A stretch of 64,000 nt of DNA from Streptacidiphilus albus JL83 (GTDB taxonomy: Bacteria; Actinomycetota; Actinomycetes; Streptomycetales; Streptomycetaceae), in contig NZ_JQML01000001.1 of the NCBI RefSeq assembly GCF_000744705.1, positions 4,970,017 to 5,034,016 on the forward strand, in the 5' to 3' direction. This document shows, piece after piece, positions 42,243-49,978 of the stretch. A program made the position numbers and the translations under genes. A model generated the notes under the pieces. The model was not told the DNA's origin, ran no database searches, and saw only the letters and a list, made by a program, of their open reading frames with translations. How positions within the stretch are numbered: the first letter of the stretch is position 1; each line of letters starts with the position of its first letter.

Positions 42243-44294
42243 TCAGCCCACCTGGATCGTGGTGGAGACGGTGGTCTCGTCGATGGCGTCCGAGCGGATG
42301 CTCACGGCCATCAACCAGCTCCCCTGGAGCGGGAGTTCGAGGTTGGCGGCGGCCCAGTGGCCGACGTCGACGTGGTCCAGGGAGACCGGGAGCGGACCCA
42401 GCTGCTTGGCCGCGAGCGAGAGCGAGACGTCCAGCTCGGGGACGTCGACCGGCTGGCCCTTGCTGTCGAAGACATAGGCGTGCAGCGTGTTCAGCCCGGT
42501 CCGGGCCGGGTCGATCTCGATGTTGACCTTGCCCACCGCGTTGTCGCCGGAGCCGCCGGTGTTGAACGGCAGGGTGACGTTGACCGGCAGGTTCTGGGTC
42601 GCGGCGAAGGCGGCCTTCTGCTCGGTGACCGCCCGCCCGGGGGCGGAGTTGGTGAGCAGGGTGGTCACGATCAGCACGACCACCGCGAAGCTCACCTCCA
42701 GCAGCACGGAGCGCAGCAGCATGCCGCGCGCCGGGCTCGCGTCCCGTGCCCGCCGGTCGACCACCCCGGCCCGCAGCGCCTGCTGTCGGGCGAGCTGCGC
42801 CCGGCGCACCGGGTCGTCGGACTGCTCGGTGTCGGGCTGCTCCGCGTCGGCCGACTCGGTGCCGGCCGGCTCGGCACCGGCGGCTTCGTCACCGGCGGGC
42901 GTCACGGCGGCGGCCGGAGCCGGCTGGTCGCGCAGCACGGCCGTCCAGCGGCGGGACATCCACGCGGCGGCGAGCATCACCAGCACCGCGCCGATCTTCA
43001 CCAGCAGCAGTTGCCCGTAGGTCGTGGAGACCAGCGCGCCCCAGCTGCCCAGGCCGCGCCAGGCCTGGTAGACCCCGGTGCCGACGAGCGCGGCGACGGA
43101 GCACATGGCGATCGTCGAGAACCGGGCGACCTGGACCGCGCCGATGCCGCCGTCCGCCTCCGAGCGGCGGAGGCCCACCAGGACGGTGGCCAGTCCACCG
43201 AGCCAGCAGGCCATGGAGAGGATGTGCACCATGTCCAGCGGGACGGCGAGGGCGACCTGCATGCCGACCGAGGCGTGGTCGCCGAGGGCCCAGGTGCAGG
43301 CGAGGGCGACGGCGAGGACGGCCCAGGCCACGCCGAGCACGACCCGCACCCGGAGCTCCTGCCGGGGGCCGGTTCCGGCGCCCTCGGCCCGGTCCGGGTC
43401 CGCCTCCGGGGCCGGGGCCTCGGCGGCCGGCTCGGCGCCGATGCCGGCCTGGCCGGCCAGCACGGCCAGGAACACCCCGACGGCCGCCAGCAGCAGGACC
43501 CGGACCACCAACAGCGTGCCCAGCCGCTCGCCCAGGCTCTGCTGGATCAGCGACAGATCGAAGACCCCGCCGAGGCCGCCGGCCTGGGCATAGGGTCCGC
43601 GCAGCAGCAGTTCGGCGACGGTGGAGAGCAGCAGCGCCACCCAGCCGCCGAGCATCAGCCGCTGGACCGAGCGCAGCCGCACGCCGCGCGGCCAGCAGCG
43701 CAGCACCAGCACCACCGAGCCGATCAGCAGCGCGTACGCGCCGTACTGGACGCTGCGGCTGCCGCCGTAGAGCGCGCCGACCAGCGCGTTGCCCTTGGGC
43801 GCCTGCTCCCCCGCGACACTGGTGGTGGCGGAGGCGTGGCCGTAGGAGAAGGTGAACGCCCCGGACACCGGGTGGGTGTCGGCGGAGATCGCCCGCCAGG
43901 CCACGGTGTAGGTGCCCTCGGCCAGTCCGCTGCCGAGCTGCACCTGGGCGGTGGTGTCGTCGTTCCCGGCATGGCCGGTGGAGCCACTGGTGACCTGCTT
44001 GCCGCTGGGGTCGAACACCCGCAGGTCGTCGGGGGAGAGCGTGACCTGCTCGCTGAAGTGGAGGGTCACCTCGGTGGGCGCGGTCTGCACGACCGTTCCC
44101 TCGGCCGGGTCGGTCGACAGCAGCGCGGCGTGGGCGGAGGCGGCGGTGGCCCCGGCGAGCATCAGCGCGAACAGCGTGGCGAGCGCGCCGAGCAGCGCGC
44201 CGATCCGGCGGTGCAGCGGCCGGACGGTCCGGCCCGGGGAGGTGCCGGACGGGTTCCTGCGGCGGGTGGGGGCAGTGGGCGTCGGCATCATCAA
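42243..44294 (-). CDS. CopC-CopD fusion copper protein
   Basis: 683 residues. A signal sequence precedes a CopC domain whose mature N-terminus would start with the copper-binding His (HAALLSTDPAEGTVV). LHFSEQVTLSPDDLRVFDP and AWRAISADTHPVSGAFTFSY follow. CopD occupies about eight membrane segments (residues ~165-460). A loop rich in acidic residues and a C-terminal extracytoplasmic domain (VNVTLPFNTGGSGDNAVG) complete it. It should take part in copper uptake or delivery across the membrane. The gene overlaps PCu(A)C by four bases. Confidence 0.92.
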   Translation of the reverse strand: MMMPTPTAPTRRRNPSGTSPGRTVRPLHRRIGALLGALATLFALMLAGATAASAHAALLSTDPAEGTVVQTAPTEVTLHFSEQVTLSPDDLRVFDPSGKQVTSGSTGHAGNDDTTAQVQLGSGLAEGTYTVAWRAISADTHPVSGAFTFSYGHASATTSVAGEQAPKGNALVGALYGGSRSVQYGAYALLIGSVVLVLRCWPRGVRLRSVQRLMLGGWVALLLSTVAELLLRGPYAQAGGLGGVFDLSLIQQSLGERLGTLLVVRVLLLAAVGVFLAVLAGQAGIGAEPAAEAPAPEADPDRAEGAGTGPRQELRVRVVLGVAWAVLAVALACTWALGDHASVGMQVALAVPLDMVHILSMACWLGGLATVLVGLRRSEADGGIGAVQVARFSTIAMCSVAALVGTGVYQAWRGLGSWGALVSTTYGQLLLVKIGAVLVMLAAAWMSRRWTAVLRDQPAPAAAVTPAGDEAAGAEPAGTESADAEQPDTEQSDDPVRRAQLARQQALRAGVVDRRARDASPARGMLLRSVLLEVSFAVVVLIVTTLLTNSAPGRAVTEQKAAFAATQNLPVNVTLPFNTGGSGDNAVGKVNIEIDPARTGLNTLHAYVFDSKGQPVDVPELDVSLSLAAKQLGPLPVSLDHVDVGHWAAANLELPLQGSWLMAVSIRSDAIDETTVSTTIQVG

Positions 44295-44773
44295 CTCGCG
44301 GGCTGGTAGGTCAGCGGCTGGACGGTGGCCTGGACGGTGATCGTGCCGGCCTGCCGGAAGGTCAGCAGCAGCTCGATCCGGTGCCCGAGCACCGGCGCCG
44401 GGGACAGGCCCATGAGCATGACGTGCTTGCCGTCGCGGGCGAACAGCGCCGAGCCGTGCGCCGGGACGGTGACGCCGCCGGTGATCGCGCTCATCGAGGT
44501 GGCCGTGGACTGGTCCATCTCGGCGCTCTGCGCGGTCGGGGCGCTGACGCTCAGCAGCTGGTCGGCGGTGCCGCCGCTGTTGTTGATGTCGAAGTAGGCC
44601 ACGGCCATGTCGGGCGAGGCGGGCATCGGCACGTAGGCGCCGGTCACCGCGATCTTCGCGGGCGAGGCGGGCCCCGCCCCGGCCGCGCCCTGGTGGTCGG
44701 TCCCGGCGCAGGCGGCCAGCCCGAGCCCGAGCGCCGCCGCGACGGCTGCGCAGGCCACCGCGGTCCGCCTCAC
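44291..44773 (-). CDS. PCu(A)C copper chaperone (ECuC-like lipoprotein)
   Basis: 160 residues from GTG 44773, which overlaps the sco stop (GTGA); a longer start at 44824 would spoil the signal peptide. The lipobox is LGLAACAG. The copper motif H/M-x10-M-x21-HxM is represented by EMDQSTATSM and GKHVMLMGL. Proteins of this family take Cu(I) in the extracytoplasmic space and pass it to Sco and cytochrome oxidase. The order sco, PCu(A)C, copCD, dtpA is one coupled operon. Confidence 0.92.
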   Translation of the reverse strand: MRRTAVACAAVAAALGLGLAACAGTDHQGAAGAGPASPAKIAVTGAYVPMPASPDMAVAYFDINNSGGTADQLLSVSAPTAQSAEMDQSTATSMSAITGGVTVPAHGSALFARDGKHVMLMGLSPAPVLGHRIELLLTFRQAGTITVQATVQPLTYQPAS

Positions 44774-45447
44774 GAGGACACGCTCCGGATCATCAGCGGC
44801 AGGTCGTGGGCGAAGTCCTGCCACGGCACGCCGCTGGTGTACAGCACATGGGCCTTGTTGTCGGAGGGGAAGAAGCCCAGCACCTCGGCCCCGTGCACCG
44901 GCTCCTGGCCGGCCTTGGGCGCGGCCACGTAGACGCCGACCGACTGCGCGGCCTTGATGATCGTGTTGATGTCGCCGGTCAGCCCGATGAACTTCGGGTT
45001 GAAGGAGTTGAGCCAGGTCTGGATGGTGCTCGGGGTGTCCACGGTCGGGTCGGTGCTGATGAAGACCACGTCGATCTGCTGCTGCTGGGCCGCGGGCAGC
45101 TTGGACAGGGCGACGGCGATGTCGCCCATGGTGGTCGGGCAGACGTCGGGGCAGTGGGTGTAGCCGAAGTACAGCAGCATCGCCCGGCCGGCCGTGCGCT
45201 GCACCAGGTCGTAGGGCTTGCCGCTGGTGTCGGTGAGCGTGACGTCGGGCTTGTCGAAGGTCCGGGGCAGCAGCACGCCCTGGTACGGCGAGGCGGCGCC
45301 GCCGTTGTCGCTGACGGCGGACTGGGCGTTGCTGCCGGAGCCGGAACCGGAGCTGCCGCAGGCGGTGAGCAGCAGGCCGGCGCCGACGGCGAGGGCGCCG
45401 CCGAACAGGGTGCGCCGGGAGAGCGGGTGGGAGGTGCGGTCGGACAT
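44770..45447 (-). CDS. sco: Sco1/SenC-family copper chaperone
   Basis: 225 residues. A Tat/lipoprotein-like N-terminus (SRRTLFGGALAVGAGLLLTACG) anchors a thioredoxin-fold domain. The copper-binding CxxxC is in YFGYTHCPDVCPTTMGDIAV, with the third ligand His near AHVLYTSGVPWQ. Sco delivers copper to the CuA centre of cytochrome oxidase. In Streptomyces it is also required for GlxA maturation. It heads the four-gene part of the cluster after the hairpin at 45509-45558. Confidence 0.95.
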   Translation of the reverse strand: MSDRTSHPLSRRTLFGGALAVGAGLLLTACGSSGSGSGSNAQSAVSDNGGAASPYQGVLLPRTFDKPDVTLTDTSGKPYDLVQRTAGRAMLLYFGYTHCPDVCPTTMGDIAVALSKLPAAQQQQIDVVFISTDPTVDTPSTIQTWLNSFNPKFIGLTGDINTIIKAAQSVGVYVAAPKAGQEPVHGAEVLGFFPSDNKAHVLYTSGVPWQDFAHDLPLMIRSVSS

Positions 45448-45508
45448 GTCGTGGGTCCGTTCTTTCGGACGAATGCGGGTGCCGGGGCCGGGAGGGCCGA
45501 TGAGGGGG

Positions 45509-45558
45509 GCGCGGGGCGGGCTGCCGGACGCGGTTGCGCCGGGCAGCCCGCCCCGCGC
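45509..45558 (-). terminator. Hairpin between ycnI and sco
   Basis: A 17-bp stem (GCGCGGGGCGGGCTGCC at 45509-45525 with GGCAGCCCGCCCCGCGC at 45542-45558) and a 16-base loop. It probably terminates or attenuates the upstream ycnI message, so sco may have its own promoter. Confidence 0.7.
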
Positions 45559-45562
45559 GCGG

Positions 45563-46315
45563 TCACACGTCGGTACGGCTGCGTCCCGGCGTCCCGGCGG
45601 CCGCGCTGCCGCCGCGCCGCCAGCCGAGGAAGCCGAAGGCGATGCCGAGCAGACCGACGACCACGCCGACCCCGCCGAGGACCCGGGCCAGGGTGTCCGA
45701 GTCGGAACCGGTGGCGGCCGAGGCAGTGGTGGTGGCCTTGGGCGCGGCGGGCGCGCTGCTGCTGCTCGCGGCGGCGTCGGTGAGGGTGAGCACCGGCGCC
45801 GGGTTGGCCGGCTCGGGCTGCCCGGGCTCCTCGTTCTGGATCCAGCGGACCACCGAGCCGTCGCTGTAGGTCTGCAGCGCCTTGAAGGTCAGGGCGTCGG
45901 TGTTGCTCGGCAGCTGCCCCATGTCCACGGTGAAGTCCTGGTAGTAGCCGGGCTCGATGGCCCCGCCGGTCCAGGTGATGGACGAGACCGCATCGGTGAT
46001 CGAACCGTCGTCGGTGACGATCGGGGTGGCCAGCTTGACGTTGGTGATGGTGGCCTTCCAGCCGGGCGTGGGCGCGACCAGCACCGAGGCGATCGGGGTC
46101 GCGGTCGGGAAGTAGACCTGGACCTCGGTGGTCGAGGCGTTGTCCTTCTCGTTCGGCACCCGGAAGGAGAAGGTCTGGTCGGACGCGCCCTTGGCGGCGG
46201 TCGAGGGCTGGACGGTCACGTGGGCCGAGGCGGGTCCGGCGATCAGCAGGACACCGGCCGCCGCGAGCGCGGCGACGGTGCCGGTACGGCGCTTGACGGC
46301 TGTGGTCGTACGCAT
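45563..46315 (-). CDS. YcnI-like DUF1775 copper-binding protein
   Basis: 250 residues. A signal peptide (GTVAALAAAGVLLIAGPASA) cleaves before His in AHVTVQPSTAAKGASD, the N-terminal His of the DUF1775 monohistidine copper site. A C-terminal membrane anchor follows (LGGVVGVVVGLLGIAF-like) with basic residues (WRRGGSAAAGTPGRSR). The family works with CopCD/YcnJ. It is part of the copper locus. Confidence 0.92.
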   Translation of the reverse strand: MRTTTAVKRRTGTVAALAAAGVLLIAGPASAHVTVQPSTAAKGASDQTFSFRVPNEKDNASTTEVQVYFPTATPIASVLVAPTPGWKATITNVKLATPIVTDDGSITDAVSSITWTGGAIEPGYYQDFTVDMGQLPSNTDALTFKALQTYSDGSVVRWIQNEEPGQPEPANPAPVLTLTDAAASSSSAPAAPKATTTASAATGSDSDTLARVLGGVGVVVGLLGIAFGFLGWRRGGSAAAGTPGRSRTDV

Positions 46316-46430
46316 GGTTCAGGGCTCCAGGAGTGAGGAGTGCGAAGTACTGCGGGCAGGTGGGGGCATGCGGCCCGACCCGCCCCTCCGCGGCCCTGTC
46401 GACGACGGGGGAAGGCGTGGGTGCAGGTGG

Positions 46431-47279
46431 TCAGGCCGCCGGCGCCACGGGTGGTCCGCGCCGCACGACCTGGTGCCGCAGCAGCGTGCGACGCGGCAGC
46501 CGCCAGGGGGCGCGGTCGGCGGCGGTCCCGGCGCGGGCCGGCTCCAGGCCGACCAGCCCGTGCAGCAGCGCGGCGGCCAGCGCCAGCACGGTGCGCAGCG
46601 GGGCGGCCCAGGTGCGGGCCGTCGTCTCGGCGTGCGACCCGACCGCGCGGGCCGCCCGCCAGAGCGCCGCCTCGCCGCAGCGCAGCCACCAGCCGATGGC
46701 CAGGGCCGCGCCGAGGTGGCCCAGCAGCATCAGCGGGGTGAGTCCGAGGACGGCCGAGTGGGTCCAGAAGTCGAGGTGCGGCAGGGCGGTGACGACCAGG
46801 TGCGGGTCGAGGCCGGCCCGGCTGACGATCTGGCCGGCCGTGGTACCGGGCGGGAGGGCGCCGGCGGCCGAGCCGGAGGCGTCCGGGCCGCATATCAGCC
46901 GCATCGCCAGCTCGGTGAGGGCATTGCCACCACTGCTCGCGGCGCCGGCCGTCATGTCCATCCCCGGCATGCCGGCCATGGCGCCGGAGGTCTCGTGGAA
47001 GAAGAGGTGCAGGCCGAGCTGGCCCACCGCCAGTCCGGCCGCGATCGAGCCCAGCGAGCGTTCCCGTCCGGCCAGCGCGGTCGCCACGGCCCACACCACC
47101 AGGCCGCCGACCAGCAGCGCGGGCAGGGTCACGGTGCCGCCACCGCCGAGGCTGTGGCCGAGCCCGGACACGACGACGCAGACCATCGCGAAGGGCAGGG
47201 CCCGCAGGGCGCGAAGGTCGAGCGCGAGGGCGCGCATCGGACGTCGCAGGCGTGGACGTCCCACCAGGCTCGTGAACAT
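46431..47279 (-). CDS. Integral membrane protein of the copper locus
   Basis: 282 residues with about five membrane segments. A Met/His-bearing loop (GAMAGMPGMDMTAG, preceded by HLFFHETSG) and the periplasmic HLDFWTHSAVLGLT suggest metal contact. The C-terminal part is basic (RAPWRLPRRTLLRHQVVRRG). Similar proteins precede ycnI in Streptomyces copper loci. I do not know a defined function. It is likely first in the minus-strand copper locus. Confidence 0.75.
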   Translation of the reverse strand: MFTSLVGRPRLRRPMRALALDLRALRALPFAMVCVVVSGLGHSLGGGGTVTLPALLVGGLVVWAVATALAGRERSLGSIAAGLAVGQLGLHLFFHETSGAMAGMPGMDMTAGAASSGGNALTELAMRLICGPDASGSAAGALPPGTTAGQIVSRAGLDPHLVVTALPHLDFWTHSAVLGLTPLMLLGHLGAALAIGWWLRCGEAALWRAARAVGSHAETTARTWAAPLRTVLALAAALLHGLVGLEPARAGTAADRAPWRLPRRTLLRHQVVRRGPPVAPAA

Positions 47280-47555
47280 GACGTCGGCCAGTCTCTCACC
47301 GCGTCCCCGCCGCTCCCCGGGCGGGGCACGGAATCAGGACATTCCGCTGATCGAGGCGGCCGTCGACGGCGCAGCGGCCCGGCCTCGTGCCCCGGCGCAC
47401 CGACTGTGGGCGTACGCCCCGATGCGCGCCGTACGGGTGTTCCTGCCCCCTGTACATCCGCCGCCGGGGTGACAAGTCCGCCGGGGAACGGTTGATTCCC
47501 CGCACCCTCGGCAATACGTACTGGTATGTGGAGCCCCAGCCAGGAGGAGCCGGTC

Positions 47556-48089
47556 GTGGACATCTGGTGGTCTCTGCATCTCCGACGCGAACCGGCGAGC
47601 GTGCCGCTGGCGCGGCGCATCCTGCTGGGGACGATGGCCTCGGCCGGCGTCGACCCGGACATCTCGCACGAGGTCGGCGTCGCGCTGACCGAGGCCTGTG
47701 CCAACGCGGTCGAGCACGCCACCCATGTCTCCGGGACCGGCGAGGACAGCGGTTTCCAGGTCACCGCGACCATCGAGGACGGCAGGCTGCGGGTCGAGGT
47801 CACCGATACCGGGCCCGGCTACTCGGCGGCGCCCGGCCCGGTGCCGGTGCGCTCCGGTCGCGCCGGGGCGCGCGGCGGAAGGGCCGGGCGCCGAGCCCAC
47901 CTCGGCGCGATTCCGGCCGACGCCGGGCTGCAGCTGCCCGATCCGGGCGCCGAGCACGGGCGCGGCCTGTTCCTGATCCGCGCCCTGGTCGACCACGTCC
48001 AGTTCCGCAACCATCCGCGCAGCGGGGCGGTCGTCTCCTTCGACAAGACGCTGAAGTACTGCGACCGGCCGCTGCTGCACGCCTCCTGA
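47556..48089 (+). CDS. ATP-binding anti-sigma-type regulatory protein
   Basis: About 177 residues from GTG 47556, eight bases after AGGAGG; ATG 47526 would add ten residues. A HATPase_c_2 (RsbW/SpoIIAB-like) domain shows VGVALTEACANAVEHATHVS (N-box), RVEVTDTGPGYSA (G1) and AEHGRGLFLIRALVDHVQFR (G2). The segment between is a basic Gly/Arg-rich insert. Such proteins bind sigma factors or anti-anti-sigma partners and act as Ser kinases. The partner is not encoded next to it. Confidence 0.85.
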   Translation: MDIWWSLHLRREPASVPLARRILLGTMASAGVDPDISHEVGVALTEACANAVEHATHVSGTGEDSGFQVTATIEDGRLRVEVTDTGPGYSAAPGPVPVRSGRAGARGGRAGRRAHLGAIPADAGLQLPDPGAEHGRGLFLIRALVDHVQFRNHPRSGAVVSFDKTLKYCDRPLLHAS

Positions 48090-48091
48090 GC

Positions 48092-48122
48092 TTGACCCTC
48101 ACGCGACGTCAGGATCCAGGCT
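48092..48122 (+). promoter_or_regulatory. MerR-type promoter with tipA-like operator
   Basis: TTGACC (48092-48097) and CAGGCT (48117-48122) are separated by 19 bp, the long spacing typical of MerR-activated promoters. The spacer holds the dyad CCTCACG-CGA-CGTCAGG, very like the CCTCACGTCACGTGAGG operator known upstream of S. lividans tipA. It implies autogenous activation by the encoded TipA-like protein. Confidence 0.7.
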
Positions 48123-48157
48123 GACCGTGTCGGGGGAGAGCTGAGGAGGAGACCGCG

Positions 48158-48967
48158 ATGGAGCACCCGCGTCCGCGCGACGACGGCGCCGGCGGCTACT
48201 CGGTCGGGCAGGTGGCCGGCTTCGCCCGGACCACCGTCCGCACCCTGCACCACTACGACGAGATCAAGCTGCTGTCACCCAGCGGCCGGACGCCGTCCGG
48301 CTACCGCCGGTACGACGACGCCGACCTGGACCGGCTGCAGCAGATCCTCTTCTACCGGGAACTCGGCTTCTCCCTCGACGACATCGCGTCCGTCCTGGAC
48401 GACCGGGGCGTCGGCCCGACCGAGCACCTGCGCCGCCAGCAGCGGCTGCTCGGCGAGCGGATCACCCGGCTCCAGCGGATGGCCGCGGCCGTGAACGAGG
48501 CACTGGAGGCAAGGACGATGGGAATCCGGCTCACCCCCGAGGAGAAGTTCGAGCTCTTCGGCGAGGGCTACCAGGAGTACGAGGCGGAGGCCGAGCAGCG
48601 CTGGGGCGAGTCCGACGCCTGGAGGCAGTCGCAGCGCCGCGCGGCGGAGCTCAGCAAGGAGGACTGGGTCCGGATCAAGGCCGAGGGCGACGCGATCATG
48701 CGCCGGATCGCCGAGGCGGTGGGTGCGGGCGTCGCCGCCGACAGCGAGCAGGCCATGGCCATCGCCGAGGACCACCGGCAGCATGTCTGCCGCAACTTCT
48801 ACGACTGCTCCCATGCGATGCAGCGCGGGCTCGCCGAGATGTACATCGGCGACGACCGCTTCACCGCGACCTACGAGGAGGTGGCGCCCGGCGCGGCCGT
48901 CTGGTTCCACGACGCGGTCCTCGCCAATGCCGACCGCGCCGAGTCCCGGGGCGGATCCGCGGGCTGA
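48158..48967 (+). CDS. TipAL-like MerR-family multidrug-sensing regulator
   Basis: 269 residues. A MerR winged helix (GYSVGQVAGFARTTVRTLHH, YDEIKLLSPSGRTPSGYRRY) and a coiled-coil dimerisation helix precede a TipAS drug-binding domain from about residue 121 (MGIRLTPEEKFELFGEGYQE). Cys217 in CRNFYDCSHAMQRG corresponds to the Cys of TipAL that reacts with thiostrepton-like thiopeptides; a second Cys is at 211. ATG 48518 (residue 121) has GGAGG eight bases upstream, so a separate TipAS-like short protein may be made, as in S. lividans. Its 3' end overlaps the convergent GlxA-type gene by 97 bp. Confidence 0.92.
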   Translation: MEHPRPRDDGAGGYSVGQVAGFARTTVRTLHHYDEIKLLSPSGRTPSGYRRYDDADLDRLQQILFYRELGFSLDDIASVLDDRGVGPTEHLRRQQRLLGERITRLQRMAAAVNEALEARTMGIRLTPEEKFELFGEGYQEYEAEAEQRWGESDAWRQSQRRAAELSKEDWVRIKAEGDAIMRRIAEAVGAGVAADSEQAMAIAEDHRQHVCRNFYDCSHAMQRGLAEMYIGDDRFTATYEEVAPGAAVWFHDAVLANADRAESRGGSAG

Positions 48968-49971
48968 CCACCGGAGCCGCTGCGGCCGAAGGCCCGCCGG
49001 TAGCCGGTGGGCGTGGTCCGCATGGCGCGGGTGAAGTGGTGGCGGTAGGTGGCGGCGCTGTCGAAGCCGACGGCGGCGGCGACCTCCGCCACCGTGCCCT
49101 CGCCGGCCTCCAGCAGCGGCAGGCTGGCCGCGATCCGCTGGGCGATGACCCAGCGGATCGGGCTGGTCCCGGTGCGGCCGGCGAAGTGCCGCAGGTAGGA
49201 GCGCTCGGACATGGTCGCCGCACGGGCCAGGACCGGCACGGTCAGCGGCTCGGCCAGGTGCTCCAGCGCCCAGGCCATGCTCCGGGCCACGCCGTCCGCC
49301 TCCTCCGCGACCGGCCGGACCGCCGCCTCGATGAACTGCGCCTGGCCGCCCTCCCGGTGCGGCGGCACCACGAAGCGCCGGGCGACGGTGTTGGCGACGG
49401 TCGCCCCGTGGTCGGCGCGCACCAGGTGGAGGCAGAGGTCGATGCCGGCCGCGCTGCCGGCGCTGGTCAGCAGCCGCCCGTTGTCGACGTAGAGCACCCC
49501 GGGGTCGACCTCGACCGCCGGGTGCCGCTCCTGCAGCAGCCGGGTGTATTGCCAGTGGGTGGTGGCCCGCTGCCCGTCCAGCAGCCCGGTCGCGGCCAGC
49601 GCGAACGCGCCGGAGCAGATCGACACCAGCCGGGCGCCCCGCCGGTGGGCCGTGCGCAGCGCCTCGACCAGCGCCGGCGGGACCGCGCCGGAGACGTCCG
49701 ACACCCCCGGGACGATCACCGTGTCGGCGGCGGCGAGCACGTCGAGCCCGTGCTCGGCCCGGATGCCGAAGCCGCCGACGGCCCGCAGCTCCCGCCCGGC
49801 CTGCTCGGCGCAGACCCGCAGCCGGTACCAGGGCAGCTCGCCGACCTCGGGCCGGTGCAGGCCGAACACCTCGACCACGACCCCGAGTTCGAACGGCGCC
49901 ATGCCGTCGAAGGCCAGCACGGCCACCTGGTGCGGCGCCGCCCGCGGCGGCCCGAGCGGGAGGTCGGTCAT
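48871..49971 (-). CDS. GlxA-type (DJ-1/PfpI-AraC) transcriptional regulator
   Basis: 366 residues. The N-terminal DJ-1/PfpI-like domain contains VAVLAFDGMAPFELGVVVEV and the nucleophile-elbow-like SICSGAFALAATGLL. The C-terminal AraC domain has two HTH motifs (TVPVLARAATMSERSYLRHF and TVAEVAAAVGFDSAATYRHH). The last ~35 residues (Ala/Ser/Arg-rich) overlap the 3' end of the TipA-like gene on the opposite strand and are beyond the normal family end. The ligand is unknown. Confidence 0.9.
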   Translation of the reverse strand: MTDLPLGPPRAAPHQVAVLAFDGMAPFELGVVVEVFGLHRPEVGELPWYRLRVCAEQAGRELRAVGGFGIRAEHGLDVLAAADTVIVPGVSDVSGAVPPALVEALRTAHRRGARLVSICSGAFALAATGLLDGQRATTHWQYTRLLQERHPAVEVDPGVLYVDNGRLLTSAGSAAGIDLCLHLVRADHGATVANTVARRFVVPPHREGGQAQFIEAAVRPVAEEADGVARSMAWALEHLAEPLTVPVLARAATMSERSYLRHFAGRTGTSPIRWVIAQRIAASLPLLEAGEGTVAEVAAAVGFDSAATYRHHFTRAMRTTPTGYRRAFGRSGSGGQPADPPRDSARSALARTASWNQTAAPGATSS

Positions 49972-49978
49972 CGGCGCG

